A program made the position numbers and the translations under genes. DNA of 64,000 nucleotides, from assembly GCA_032622095.1 (NCBI GenBank), contig CP136068.1, forward strand, positions 49,286,443-49,350,442, written 5' to 3'. The notes beneath the pieces were generated by a model, which saw nothing but the letters and a program-made list of their open reading frames with translations, had not been told where the DNA came from and made no database searches. The stretch comes from Siphonodentalium dalli (lineage: Eukaryota > Mollusca > Scaphopoda > Gadilida > Siphonodentaliidae). Below, one piece after another: positions 11,640 to 23,781 of the stretch. Each line of letters starts with the position of its first letter. Within the stretch, counting starts at the first letter, position 1.

Positions 11640-13980
11640 GACAGTCAATGACTGTGGGGTCGCTCACCAGACTACAAAGACTGATAAGACTGGGACTCTG
11701 GAGACTACAACAGTCAGAACTTTTCATAATTACTTTAAAAAGAAATAGCTCTAAACAGGATATGTGGCTAGAGAGATTTCACATATGTAGATTGGTGAAA
11801 ATCCACCTTGAAATTACCAACTGTATACTACTATCACCCCCTCCTCCTCCAGCTCAACAAGTCCCCTTTGACCGGTATACAGACTCCCAAGTCTTAGGTT
11901 GGAATTTCACAACTGACACCTCAAACTTTCTCAATTGTTGGAAATTTCCAATCTCACAAGCGCCTTTTTCCAAAACCATTTAGACATGTTTGAAGTCCAA
12001 TTATCCATGGATCCAAAACACAATACATGTAAGTCAGATTAATCAGTCATGTGGTTCCAAGGTAGATGTTTTAATGAATTTGGCATTTCAATGATTTTAT
12101 TAGACACAAAAGTGTTAACTCCCCATAGCCCCACCATTTCTTGACAAATTGACCTCATTTTAACAAATCTGAATCTCAGTCACTTAAGGATCCTCCTGAT
12201 TGCTCCATACTATATGTAAGCTAAATAGTCCAACCTCTCTTGAGAAGACATTTTAAGAATTACTATAGAGACATATAGTTATGTCCCTGGTCCCACCCTA
12301 TTTAACCTGGTGACCCCATCTGAATAAATTTAAATCCCAGACACCAAAGAACCATTCATACATATGATAAATATCAGTAAAATAGACCTGATGGTCCTTG
12401 TGAAGGAAGCATATTAAGAGGGAAACTGTTCTTCGTTTGGCCCCTATTTGACCAAGTGACCCCATTAAAAAAAAATCTGAATTGCAGTCAAGGAAGAACA
12501 TTCCATGCTAAATAAGCCAACCAGTTCTTGCAAACATATTTTAAGAATTACTATGTAGTGAAATAGTCTCTGGCTCTGCCCTTATTTGACTTTGTGATCC
12601 CATTTTCACAAAGGTAATTTCATACCAAATATAAGCAAAATAGGCCATTTGATTATTGCATAGAAGACACATCATGAATTACTATGTAGAGAAAGAGTAA
12701 TGTAGCTGGCCTTGCACCTACTTGACCTGGTGACCCTGATAGAACAAATCTGAACCACAATCACCAAAGGAGCAAGCCTGCAAATAGTGCACCTATTCCT
12801 ACATTGTATGTGTCTGGCCTCAAGCAACACAATGTATTATACAATCAAGCCTTGAAATAGTGTGATAGTGTGTCTGTCATTTGCGGAATGAGGTCCCCCA
12901 GAGGGTGACTTTAGTGACGCTATCCTGCACAGTGGGCTAGCATCACTAAATTCACCCTATGGGGACCTCATTCTGCTAAGGCCCTCAACTGCTATGGCAG
13001 ACCTAGGATAAGATTGAAGTTCCCCAGTTGAAGTTGATGTTCACCCATTGGACACCTCAATTATGAATTTTATATTCTGCAAATTAGGGGATATAGAAAC
13101 TTCCTAGAAGGGAAATGTAACTAACAACTGTGTGGGATAGCATCACTAAATTCACCCTCTGGGGACCTCATTCTGCAAATGACAGACCTCCTATTTGCCA
13201 TGTTGAACAATACATGATAGATTGTACCTCTTATTAATGATTCTCTGACCTGCAAATGTCAGACACACTAAATTCAGGCAGTTTGTTTAAATTGCTAGCA
13301 GTATGTTTATACAAGCTGTCAGTGACATTGTATTCCTTGATTAATGACCTGTGTTTCTCTCTGTCTATCCACAAAGAGATATCTGCAACTTTAATAGAAC
13401 AGGTATTAATGTTGGAAGCTGGAAATGATATCCATTGGAAGGGATGTTGGTTGGGTGTAGGCCACTGCAGGGTGGGGTGCATCTGGGCCATGTGGGAGGG
13501 GGATGGGTAATGGAATATTTCTGTAATTTCAGAAGATTAAAGATTAAAGTTTCATAAATCTGCAGATGTTATAATGGTGTCACTTTTTCAAATTTTATAA
13601 CATGATTTTTTTTTTTAGTTATGTCACTGGCTCTGCCCACATTCGACCCAGTGACCTCATTTGAACAAATCTGAATAACAGTCCCCCAAAGACCCTTTGT
13701 ACCAAATATGAACCCATTCGGACCAATGAAATTTGAGAAGTTGTTGTAAGAATTACAGAGTTATGGCCCTGGCTTCGCAACTATTTGACCCAGTGACCTC
13801 ATTTGAACAAATCGGAATGAGAGTCACCTAGGGAACATCCACACCAAATATGAACCCATTTGGTCTTACGGTTCCAGAGGGGAAGATGTTCAAAGAATTG
13901 TTGACGGATGGACGGACGGACGACGGACGAGGAGTGATGACTATAGCTCCACCGGAGACTTCGTCTCAGGTGAGCTAAAA
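11640..13980 (+). mobile_element. Helitron/pearl-like element, copy 1
   Basis: The left part begins near AAGACAGTCAATGACTGTGG. The core holds diverged repeats of about 140 bp marked by TGACC.GGTGACC.CAT..GAACAAATCTGAA (near 12305, 12449, 12588, 12723, 13648 and 13787). Then come GACGGATGGACGGACGG and a GGAGACTTCGTCTC hairpin followed by AGGTGAGCTAA. A hairpin then CTAA (CTRR) is a Helitron-type 3' end. A double-hairpin MITE is nested at 12872. Confidence 0.55.
12872..13187. mobile_element. Double-hairpin MITE, GTCTGTCATTTGC ends, copy 1
   Basis: Ends GTCTGTCATTTGC and GCAAATGACAGAC. Each end carries its own palindrome, a GAATGAGGTCCCC..GGGGACCTCATTC type stem with a TTTAGTGA/TCACTAAA inner part. 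No clear target duplication. It sits inside the Helitron/pearl-like element. Confidence 0.7.
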
Positions 13981-14484
13981 ATACTAAATTTATGGCTTTT
14001 CAAGAATGTTTATAAAAAACTTTATTTCACAAGGCCTTCCATTTATATATCCAATTTGTAGAATACACAACCCTGATTACAGAACAGTATTTTTTTAGTT
14101 ATGTGCCTCCAATTTCGGAGCCTCAATTTCTCAAAATTAGTTAAAATCCTTTTTTTATGGTCTTGTATTTTAAAAACTAAAGAAAAATGAAGGGATTTCT
14201 TGTTGTTTTAGTCATTTCCTCTCTAGGTTGTACACAAAATATGTTCTCTTTATGCATCTATGATTGAGAGGACAAAAATATTCTTAAACAAAATGTGTGT
14301 TCCACCATTGTATGGACAGCAAATTTGCCTGTCGTCCAGAACCAGCGTGATGAAATAACCAATGAGCAAGAGTATTCTCCATTTCTATAAAGGAGGTAAT
14401 ATGCAGTTAGAGGGCCTCAGGTTGACACCATATACAATCACAGATGTTTTCAACAAACTGCAACAGGTCCCATGGGGACCTGTA

Positions 14485-15813
14485 ACAAGACAGTCAATGA
14501 CTGTGGGTCGCTCACCAGACTGTAAAGACTGAGAAGATGGGGACTCTGAAGACCACAAGAGTCAGTACTTGACAAAATAACTTAAGACAAGTAGTTCTAA
14601 ACATGGACATAGCTGGAAGTTCTGAGATGAGCAGGGCTCTTCACCTTTAAATTTCTAATTGCACACCACTGACAAATCTCCGACCTCTTACCTTTTAAAG
14701 AGGACAACCATACCACAGTACTAAGTTCACAAAAATCCTTTTGTACATTCCTCTTAGGTTGAATTTTACGACTGGTACCAGTACTTCAAGCTCTCAAACG
14801 TTTGAAAATTACCAACCTGACACCCCCCAAAAAGTTAAAATTCGGTCTAACAGTTTAACCTGAAGTAGAAACATATGGACTGATGGTTTAAAAACATACA
14901 TGTTAGAAAATCAAACCAAACTATGAGAACAATTCTAACTTATTTTTGGTGTGAACATCTAATCTACAACTAACCAATTCATATCAGTCATCGCCTAACC
15001 TTGGGGAGCACCAGTTAAATTGCTTGCAGATATGTTTACATAAACCAGCCAGATGACATCTATTATTCTAATCTAAATTAATGACCTGTGTCTTTGCAGA
15101 TATATGTGCTTCTGTGGTGAGAAGAGGTGTTAATTAAATTGGCAGATGATATGGCTTGTAAGGGATGTTGGTTGAAGGCAGGGTGGGGTGGGTCTGGGCC
15201 ATGTGGGAGGGGGTGAGTGGGGGAGGGTGGAATGTTTCCATAATTTCATTAAAGCGTAAAGTTTCATAACTCTGCAGATGTTATAATGGTGTCACTTTTT
15301 TCCAATTTTAAAATTTGATAACATGTTAAAAAAATATTAAATTTTTTTTGTTAAATTGAGAAAGGTCGCCCTGAAAATTCCAAAAATCTGAATAATTTTT
15401 TTTTTTTTTAGTTATGTCACTGGCTCCGCCCACATTTGACCCAGTGACCTCATTTGAACAAATCTGAACCACAGTCCACCAAGAACCCTTTGTACCAAAT
15501 ATGAACCCATTCGGCCGAATGAAATTCGAGAAGAAGTCGCTGTAAGAATTACTATGGTAGAAAAGAGTTATGGTCCTAGGCTCCTAGCTTCGCAACTATT
15601 TGACCGGGTGACCTCATTTGAACAAATCTGAATACCAGTCACCTAGGGAAGATCCACACCAAATATGAACCCGTTCGGCCTTATGGTTCCAGAGGAGAAG
15701 ATGTTCAAAGAATTGTTGACGGATGGACGGATGGGCAGGCGGCCCGACGGATGGACGGACGGACGACGGTGATGACCATAGCTCCATCGGAGACTTCGTC
15801 TCAGGTGAGCTAA
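14485..15813 (+). mobile_element. Helitron/pearl-like element, copy 2 (shorter core)
   Basis: Same left start (AAGACAGTCAATGACTGTGG), same late-core block (GGGCCATGTGGGAGGGGG..., CTGCAGATGTTATAATGGTG), same GACGGATGGACGG microsatellite and same hairpin-CTAA end. It has fewer core repeats than copy 1, so core number varies between copies. Confidence 0.55.
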
Positions 15814-15829
15814 AAACTGCTGTTTAAGT

Positions 15830-16410
15830 ATGGAACGATCTACCAATTGGTACCCAGAAGCAAAAGTTACTTGATGACTTGAAAGATCCAAGATAACCCA
15901 TCTCTTCAAGAAGTGTTTCCATTTGTGACTTTTCAAATGCTCATATAATATTGGTTATTCATTACTAACTAAATCTATTGATAATAATAAAAAATTATTT
16001 GAATGTGGGGGACATAATTACATGCCAAAAAGAAATGCTGAACAAAAGATTCAACGAATCAACCTTTATTTTGATAAATTGGTATATAACCCTCTTTATA
16101 ATATATATATTTGTATATATATATATTTCAGTACATAACAATAGACAATATGCATGATGAATTTTCACAAAATATGGAATATTTTCAATGAATAACAATT
16201 GATGAGACATGATATGTTACAATTAAAAGCCATGTTTATGCTTTACTATCCAGACTTTAATTACTGAATATTCCGTTTGGCAGTTACTTTTTTCCCATTC
16301 ATCCTTTATCATGTCTGACTAATGCAATGCTATAATAGTTATATATATAGAGGATCTTTAATGAGTGGCAATTATATACAAAATGTATTAACTGAGTGCA
16401 CTAAATTTGA
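15830..16410. other. No gene seen
   Basis: AT-rich, with a (TA)n-type stretch at 16100-16130. Confidence 0.5.
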
Positions 16411-16419
16411 TTCGAGCTA

Positions 16420-16613
16420 CAGTAATGCTCTAATTAATCGACTCCTTAACCAGAGCAGAATTATGGGTAACTTTTCAGGATTTAGTCGGAAATATGGCTC
16501 TCTCGGGGAGAGCTTTCCAATGAATGGCAACAAGCCATATTTCCGACTAAATCCTGAAAAGTTGCCCATAATTCTGCTCTGGTTAAGGAGTCGATTAATT
16601 AGAGTGTTATTTG
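16420..16613. mobile_element. TA fold-back MITE, family F, copy 2
   Basis: Starts TA|CAGTAATGCTCTAATTAATC. The right end is eroded (TTAGAGTGTTATTTG). The arms with GCAGAATTATGGGTAACTTT are intact. Confidence 0.75.
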
Positions 16614-17382
16614 CACATGAAAAGAGCATAATTATAAATCTCTTAGTAAGAGTAGTCAAAATCACTAAATCAGGCTCTTAAACCTTGAAAATTATAATTT
16701 TGTGAATTTGGCGAAATTGGTTATCTATCTTTTATCAGATTAATTTATCAAAACTAGTCATAGATATATACATGTATAACTATTACAGTAAGAAATTGCA
16801 TTTGCCATACCTCTTTATAGGGACGTTCCAAGTACAATTAGGCTATTAAATTTATTGCACAGGTTTAGATGGAAAACTTCAGATTTCGCCTATCAAGAAC
16901 CAACAGACCATAAGGTGTGGAGGAAGATCATGTCCAATGTTAGTTGAACTAAAGTCTGTTGATAAACTCTTGTGTCATGCAGAGTGTGATAGTGACTCCC
17001 TTTGATACTATAATATGGTATATATCATATCACTTGGACTACTAAAGAAACCTTTGTCGATTATTTCACAGACATCGTTTTGAAACAGAACAAAGCTGCC
17101 TTACTACTGGATTATAGATTCCCAGTGCGGGCATATATAGAGTTTGTGGTTGGCGTGGTCATATATAGAGTCTGTGGCTGCTTGAAAGGCGAAGTTTATC
17201 AATCTAAAATGCACAATTACACATGTATCTGATTTTGATGTCGGTTATGACAATCCTTATCCATCCAGTAATACAATTTTGGAATAGCCTATCTTTTTTA
17301 TCTTTGGGGATGCTTTGATAATATACAGGTCTGATACACCCTAAATTGAACTATTATACTCATATTTAACTATTATAGTTAA

Positions 17383-17974
17383 AGGGGTACTGTACCCAAG
17401 ATGTTGTTGTTGGTTTCTATAATCCCCGAGTCAGAGAATAAGGTAACAACTTTTCCATTCTTTGAAAGTCTGTTGAGTACGAAGTAGTGTTACGGATGGA
17501 AAATTTACCGGAATGCAAAAATACAAATTGTCGTTGTCGAGTAATTTTTGTACAGTTTTCAACCAAATGAATCAAATAAAAATTATATTATATGCATAGT
17601 AGTCCCATATACTCATTTAAGTTATTGTATCGTCAATAGTCAATGAGTGGCTTGAGTTTTCTCCCCGTATAAGCATAATGTTTCAAACGATTGTGTGTGC
17701 AATGGGTTTACTAATCCAGTATCCCTCAATTATAATTTGATTACGTTTTGTACACGGAAATTCGTATTTTAATTTACGCCATTTTATGGCTCCAGCCATA
17801 AATTCAATTTATATTAAATTATTAACTTTTAAATTATTAAATTTTAAGATAGCCTATTAACCTGAGCGTTTACAGAATACATCTTCGACTCAAATTACTT
17901 ATGTTTCTATATACTATCGATAATTGATCGTTGTTATCACCGGAAATTTATTGAAAATGGCGTACAGTACCCCT
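17383..17974. mobile_element. TTAA element, family G (AGGGGTACTGTAC ends)
   Basis: TTAA at 17379-17382 and 17975-17978; TIR AGGGGTACTGTAC/GTACAGTACCCCT. Length 592 bp, AT-rich interior, no coding capacity. TTAA with AGGGG ends would suit a Kolobok- or piggyBac-type helper; the class is inferred. Confidence 0.75.
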
Positions 17975-18066
17975 TTAAATTTGACAGGACAAAATTCACA
18001 ATTTACCGTGTTTTCGAAGAAGCTATGGGATGTGTATCCCGGTGCATAGTAACATTGCACTATTAA

Positions 18067-18293
18067 TGCTTTCATGATTAGAGCTGTGCTGGTGCAGCAT
18101 TAAAGATCCTGTACCAGTGCATTCTCTTATATATGCGAGTCTCGCATATATAAGAGAACGCACTAGCTTACAAGTTCAAGGTAGATATTGTTAGGCCAAT
18201 GAGTGCTCTTATATATGGGAGACTCGCATATACAAGAGAATTAATTGGCATAGGGTTTTCGCAAAATTTTAGGAAGCTCCGGTCATGGAAGGG
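18067..18293 (+). mobile_element. TTAA MITE, family B, copy 1
   Basis: TTAA at 18063 and 18294. The left end is diverged (TGCTTTCATGATTAGAGCTG); the right end is CTCCGGTCATGGAAGGG. Two hairpin modules; the first has lost its apex (GCGAGTCTCGC). Confidence 0.72.
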
Positions 18294-18459
18294 TTAACAA
18301 TTGTGCAGCAAATAAACAGTCTCCGGATAACATTTGTTTTGTGCCAGCTTATTTTATTCAAACACTATTACTGGCTGCAGATTTAAAATCTAAAGCTGTC
18401 ACAAATCTGTGACTGCAGAATGCTAAATGACTTCCTTAAGGGCCACAATGAATGATTAA

Positions 18460-18891
18460 AGAGGCATAGTCCAATTAAGCGCCCCTCAATTACTATATAT
18501 ATTTTGATTCGGGGTAAAAAGTATTTGATTCGAGTCAAGGAACCCACCTATCAAAGCTCAGAGTTATTAGATATCAAATTTTATCTATTATTTTTCACAT
18601 TCGAGAATTATTAGTGGCCCTGTAAACAGTCGACAGGCTGATGGTCTCAGACCAAATTGCAGATGAAGATGGATAACTCTTAAATCAATAGGCTTTTTAT
18701 TGATAATAAGGCCAAATTTTGTCGAACAACATGTTGATAAATAACACATTTCGGGCAATTTTATACTATAGTTGACAGTGGTTAGCATTATTTTGGGGAA
18801 TTAATCGATTCTGATAACTGAAGCGGCATTTCTAAAAATGTTGTTATTGGAATCTGATGATATGGGGACCATCGAATCGGATTGAGTACCT
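18460..18891 (-). mobile_element. TTAA MITE, family E, copy 1
   Basis: TTAA at 18456 and 18892; right end CGAATCGGATTGAGTACCT. The interior matches the 42382 copy in reverse orientation: both hold a GACAGT.GTTAGCATTATTTT segment and an AACA..TGTTGA.A.ATAACAC segment. Confidence 0.7.
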
Positions 18892-18899
18892 TTAACATT

Positions 18900-20140
18900 C
18901 ACATGGATAGGACATATTATTTTGTCACAAAAAAAAACTTGGTAACGATTCAGGTGCGACATGTTTTGAATCATGTTTGTGATATAATATTATCAAATAA
19001 AAGGATATCCTTATTTCAACTTGTATAGATGAATTGCAGCTATAATATGGCAGTTGATTTGAGGATGTACCAGACCTGTTTACAATCTATTCTTCTATCG
19101 TATCCTTTCTAGATCTTCTTTAGAATCGGAGCCCATATTCTATTAAACTCGGGCTTTTTTGTACACATATGAATACATCACACAATGGCCATAAAAAATA
19201 AATACCTAAATTATCATCAGAATTTTTATGGAAAGTTATGGTGGGAGAGAAGTGTCTGATCATTTATTATTTGTTTTCGGTGCAAATAAAAGCACACATG
19301 ACATTGTACTAATAATTAAATGTGTCACTAAAGTGTAATACAACAATGTAGCTGTAAATAAGCATTAACCCTTTATGATGGGAGCTGCGCTGGTGCATCA
19401 TCAAAGATCCTGTGCCAATTAATTCTTTTATATATGCACGTCTCCCATAAGGAGCCTCGCATATATAAGAGAATGTACTGGCTTACAAGGTCAAGGTGAA
19501 TATTGTCAGGCCAATATATCTTCTTAGATATGCAAGGCTCCCTATGGGATAAGGAATACATTAAAACAGATCTTAGCATAGTACAGATATCAATGACAAT
19601 TTAATTGGTAAGTTATTTTAAACAGGGGCAGACCTGCATTTGACTTTGGGTGTGGGGGGATCTTGAGTATACACATGTATAACAAACATAAATAAATCTG
19701 GGAGGGGCCAAAATATCAAGGAGGGGTCTGATGATAAACTATGTATTTATTTTAATATATGGCCTAACATAAATTGATCAATTAATATATTCTATTTTAC
19801 ATGGCAACTAGACTAAATGTCTAACATCAAATTGAGACAAGATTCTCAGTCTTATCACAGTTAAAATAAAGGACGAAATCAGGATTCCAGACCTCCATTA
19901 ACAACAACAACAATATATATTTTAATAATAACTATTTAACATCACTGTTGTCTTTGTCCTATTGTGTCCTGTTATAGGAAACAGTGCATGGCATTTAAGG
20001 AATGCTTATGTAAATCAAATAAAGTCCTTATCTGTTGGAAAATTAAAGATGTTATTATTATTTCACTCTAAGTTATTGAAATATACATAAAATAAACGGA
20101 TCAGAAATTCTATATATCAAGGTTTCCCCTAAAGAAGTGG
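18900..20140. other. Mostly no feature apart from the truncated family B MITE
   Basis: AT-rich unique-looking sequence with short microsatellite-like (ACA)n at 19903-19910. Confidence 0.4.
19369..19560 (+). mobile_element. TTAA MITE, family B, truncated copy
   Basis: Starts TTAA|CCCTTTATGATGGGAGCTG and holds the first hairpin (apex CTCCC/GGAGCC) and part of the second, then breaks off after TCCCTATGGGATAAGG. The right end is missing. Confidence 0.65.
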
Positions 20141-20146
20141 TCGCTC

Positions 20147-20565
20147 CAAACCCATTTCTATACTACAGTAATGCCTAAAGTAATTGACCACTTAACCACA
20201 GCAGCCCCGAGAGCTTTCCGATGAATGGAAACAAGCCATATTTCTGACTAAATCCTGAAAAGTTACCCATAATTCTGCTGTAGTTAAGTGGTCAATTACT
20301 TTGGGAATTTCTGTAAATAGATTATCTCATTTAGCTATAAAATTATACATTGGAATAGTCCATTATTCAATTGGACGGGTGTTCAGGAAATATGAGCAGA
20401 CTACAGATAATAAAATCTGCAGAAGGAACACTATTCATTGGTCGGAAATGTTCAGATAATAAGTTCAACAAATGACCTATGGTTGTTTGTTGAACTTATA
20501 ATCTGCATATTTCCCAAAGGGTAACTACTCATCAATGAATGTCTAGTATATTAGTATAGAAAGGG
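20147..20565 (+). mobile_element. TTAA MITE, family C, split by a TA-type fold-back element
   Basis: The left end ACCCATTTCTATACTA (20150-20165) continues after the inserted element as AATAGATTATCTC (from 20316). The right end is TTAGTATAGAAAGGGTTAC. Removing the insert and one TA restores the C-family sequence. Confidence 0.72.
20166..20313. mobile_element. TA fold-back MITE, family F, inserted in a C element
   Basis: TA|CAGTAATGCCTAAAGTAATT ... TTGGGAATTTCTG|TA. TA copies at 20164-20165 and 20314-20315. One arm has lost part of the GGGTAACTTTTCAGG segment. Confidence 0.75.
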
Positions 20566-20574
20566 TTACACTTA

Positions 20575-21720
20575 CCTTTATGTTATGTGTTGTTTAAAAA
20601 AAAAAAATTTGGTGTGACAAAGTCAAAAGTTTTTATTTTTTAAATGTTGTACGTGTTGTAACTGAGGTCTTGAACAATGAACATCTTAGATTTATACATA
20701 AATTTTATGAAATAAATATTTACATACAAGCAATACAATCTAACAGCATAATGTATTGATTTGTGAACTATAATATGAAGCGGTCGAAAGATCTTTTATC
20801 ATGAAAGGTTAAAACAGCATCACATGACTTCACACTGAGAGCCGAATTTACCTCTATATCGTATGGAAGCAACTGTGATTGAATACAGGCAGATTATCGT
20901 TGAAATTGGGGGCTATGTACTACTTTAATTTACTCTAATCTGCCAGCTATAATATAAATATAATAAATGGATTTTAATTTTATTGCTTTTCATTGATTAT
21001 GGATGAAAATTGATCTGTTATTTTTATGTGATAACAAAATCTCATTCCATAATATATGGAACACAACAAAGTCAACACACATTTCTTAAAAATGGTATAT
21101 CTCTTCCTTACAAGTTTTATATAGTTAAATAAAAATCACAGACTCCTGTCCAGAAACACTTCTATCAATTAATCTTGATCTTATTTCAATTTTTCTGGTA
21201 TAATCAGGTATAATACATACAGCAATCTGCGACAGTTTTATGGAATATATCTAGAACAGATCAGCCATGAAACATTAGGCGATCTCTTATAGACTTCTCT
21301 TGCTTGCTACGCTCTGAACATTTCCCCATGGCTGGCAGAAACATTTGGAGTATAGCAAGCAGGAGAACTCTATCTTAGTATGCTCCATCAAGGAAAAATA
21401 TCAGATATTTTGGTCTGCACCATCAGAAATAAACCACTCTTTTATGCCTTATTAAATAGACATATAATAAACACAATCTTCAGTTTGTCAGTGTTTTATT
21501 TGAAGAAAAAGTTATTATAAAAAAATACATTGTTGTTGTTGTAATTGTGGCCCGGAAGAAATAGACCATATTTAAATAGAGTAAATTTTTAATTTTCTCT
21601 CTCTTCCATGTTGCTCGTACAGTACAGGTATATCGGAGTGATATGGAATATTTCTAATATGGCAGCTGAACATGGAAATCAAAATAAGACAGCATCAACT
21701 ATTTTTTCAAGTCAGCTAGA
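20575..21720. other. No gene seen
   Basis: AT-rich; a weak inverted pair around CTTGCTTGCTA/TATAGCAAGCAG at 21300-21362. Confidence 0.45.
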
Positions 21721-21724
21721 TTAA

Positions 21725-22107
21725 CCCTTTACCCAACAAACCGGCCAAATAAAGCTTCAACAGCCTAAAATATCTTCGGTCTGTCTCAATAGAACCATAC
21801 ACATATGGATATCATTGGAACCGGCTCCTTGGCCACATTGTGATAGTTACAGTTATACGCTGTGCCAATGCATTCTCTTATATATGCGAGTCGACCATAG
21901 GTCGCCTCGCATATATAAGAGAATGCATTGGCCTAAAAAAAAACCTTTTTTTAACACTTTTTACCATTTTTTCTTACAATCTTTAACAATTTTATAATTT
22001 TTAATGTGTTAAGCCAATGCATTCTCTTATATATGCGAGGCGACCTATGGTCGACTCGCATATATAAGAGAATGCATTGGCACAGGGCCATTCTGTTGGG
22101 TAAAGGG
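21725..22107 (+). mobile_element. TTAA MITE, family A, copy 1
   Basis: TTAA at 21721 and 22108; ends CCCTTTACCCAACA and TGTTGGGTAAAGGG. Two hairpin modules (21862-21935, 22013-22084) separated by an AT-rich spacer. TTAA plus CCC ends suggest a piggyBac-type helper. Its right TTAA is also the left TTAA of the family B element that follows. Confidence 0.82.
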
Positions 22108-22111
22108 TTAA

Positions 22112-22366
22112 CCATTTGATGACAGGAGCTGCGCTTGTGCAGCATTAAATTTCCTGTGCCAGTGTATTCTCTTATATATGCAAGTCTCCCATAGGGAGCA
22201 TCACATATATAAGAAAATGCACTGGCTTATAAGGTCAAGGTAAATATTGTTAGGCCAATGTATTCTCTTATATATGCAAGGCTCCCTATGAGAGACTTGC
22301 ATATATAAGAGAATGCATTGGCACAGGGTTTTCGCAAAATTTCAGGATGCTACAGTCATGGAAAGG
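22112..22366 (+). mobile_element. TTAA MITE, family B, copy 3, sharing a TTAA with family A
   Basis: TTAA at 22108-22111 (also the right target copy of the family A element) and 22367-22370. Two hairpin modules with CTCCC/GGGAG-type apexes, separated by TTATAAGGTCAAGGTAAATA. Confidence 0.78.
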
Positions 22367-22496
22367 TTAACCTTTTCAACACTCATAGATAGTATGTATG
22401 TTCGTGTGAACATTTCATCCAAAGAAGGACAAAAATATTTTCATTTTGATAATTTTTATAACTTGGTACCTGAGCATTCTTTTTGAATAGAACTAT

Positions 22497-22572
22497 CCAC
22501 AGGTGTGACAACACTACCATGAGTATATACCTTAATACTCAATGGTAGTGTTGTCGTACCAGGGGACCTGTG
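22497..22572. repeat. Short palindrome
   Basis: CCACAGGT..GACAACACTACCATGAGTAT pairs with ACTCAATGGTAGTGTTGTC..ACCTGTGG. Confidence 0.7.
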
Positions 22573-22797
22573 GAACTATCCCCTTCAAGTTCCCACAAAG
22601 CAGCATTGATAATATTTCGTTCAGAGGATAACATTTTGGCTGAAAACTTTAGTTATTATTATAACAGACAACACATCTCTGACATTGGCTACATACATCT
22701 GCCACTCAACTGTGTGGACAAGGGAGCTGTTTATAAAATGGTCTCGGCTAAGATAGGGTTAAAAAACAGAGGTCAAGAGATTCATCGTCCAATTTAA

Positions 22798-22980
22798 CCC
22801 TTTCTATACTAAATGGATTCTCCCACTCAGTTATAATATTATACATTGGAATGGTCTATTCTTCATTTGGAGGGGTGTTCATGTAATAGAAGCAGATGAC
22901 AGACAGAACAACAGATAATACAAGTAGGAAACCTGACTTTAAGAGCGTTTATCCCAATTATTTCACTCGACGGTAAAGAG
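22798..22980 (+). mobile_element. TTAA MITE, family C, left part
   Basis: Starts TTAA|CCCTTTCTATACTAAATGGA and continues with GGAATGGTCTATTCTTCATT as in the other C copies, then is cut near 22980 by the family B element. Confidence 0.6.
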
Positions 22981-23223
22981 GAAAGAAACCCTTGCGAAAA
23001 CCAGGGCAAAACCCTGTGCCAGTGCATTTTCTTATATATGCGAGTCTCCCATAGAGAGCCTTGAATGTATAAGAGAATGCATTGGCATAACAATATTTAC
23101 CTTGACATTGTAATCCAGTGCATTCTGTTATATATGCGAGGCTCCCAATGTGAGACCCGCATATATAAGAGAATGCACTGGCACAGGATCTATAATGCTG
23201 CACCAGCTCCTATCATGAAAGGG
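22981..23223 (-). mobile_element. TTAA MITE, family B, inverted copy between two C elements
   Basis: The right end is AGCTCCTATCATGAAAGGG|TTAA (23224-23227); the left end is eroded around CCTTGCGAAAACC. It lies between a plus-oriented C element (22798-22980) and a minus-oriented C element (23242-23453). Confidence 0.65.
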
Positions 23224-23241
23224 TTAATTTACTCATTTATT

Positions 23242-23453
23242 TGACCCTTTCTTGTCTAAATGTTCATTGACAATTAGCTCCCTTAGGAAATGTTCTCATA
23301 ATTGTAATTTAAAATTTATTATCTGAACATTTCCCACCAACAGATGGGAATCTTTCTGCACTTAATTATCTGTTTTCTGTGACATTCCTTCAGATGAATA
23401 ATAGACCATTCCAATACGTACTTTTATAACTGAATGGGAAAATCCATTAAGTA
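23242..23453 (-). mobile_element. TTAA MITE, family C, inverted copy
   Basis: Read on the minus strand it holds GGATTTTCCCATTCAGTTAT, GGAATGGTCTATTATTCATC and ends TAGACAAGAAAGGGTCAA, an eroded C end. Confidence 0.6.
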
Positions 23454-23781
23454 AATAGATAGTTAACAGAAGACTTCTTTGATATTGACAAATATCATGA
23501 GGTTTAGTATATTAAAAATAGCAATGACAAAACATATTTGAATTGCTAAAACAATGGACATAACTAAAACTCAAAGATGTTGAAATCACCAGTGAGTTTA
23601 TAATATCAAGTACATGTCATTGTCTAACTGAAATATAGCTGAACAAAGAAATAGACAAAACAAAACAATAATTAGATTTATGTAGAGCTTCTTCCACCAA
23701 CCTCTTCATAGATACCATTGTAATTAAATGTACTAGTATTAGTACTGTAGAGAACATGTAATCCAAGCTAAAATTAATATA

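Noticed and set aside
21815-22145. Short frames with RVDHRSPRIYKRMHW-type peptides, seen at many places
   Set aside because: Translations of the hairpin module of family A/B MITEs; they occur on both strands because the module is a palindrome.
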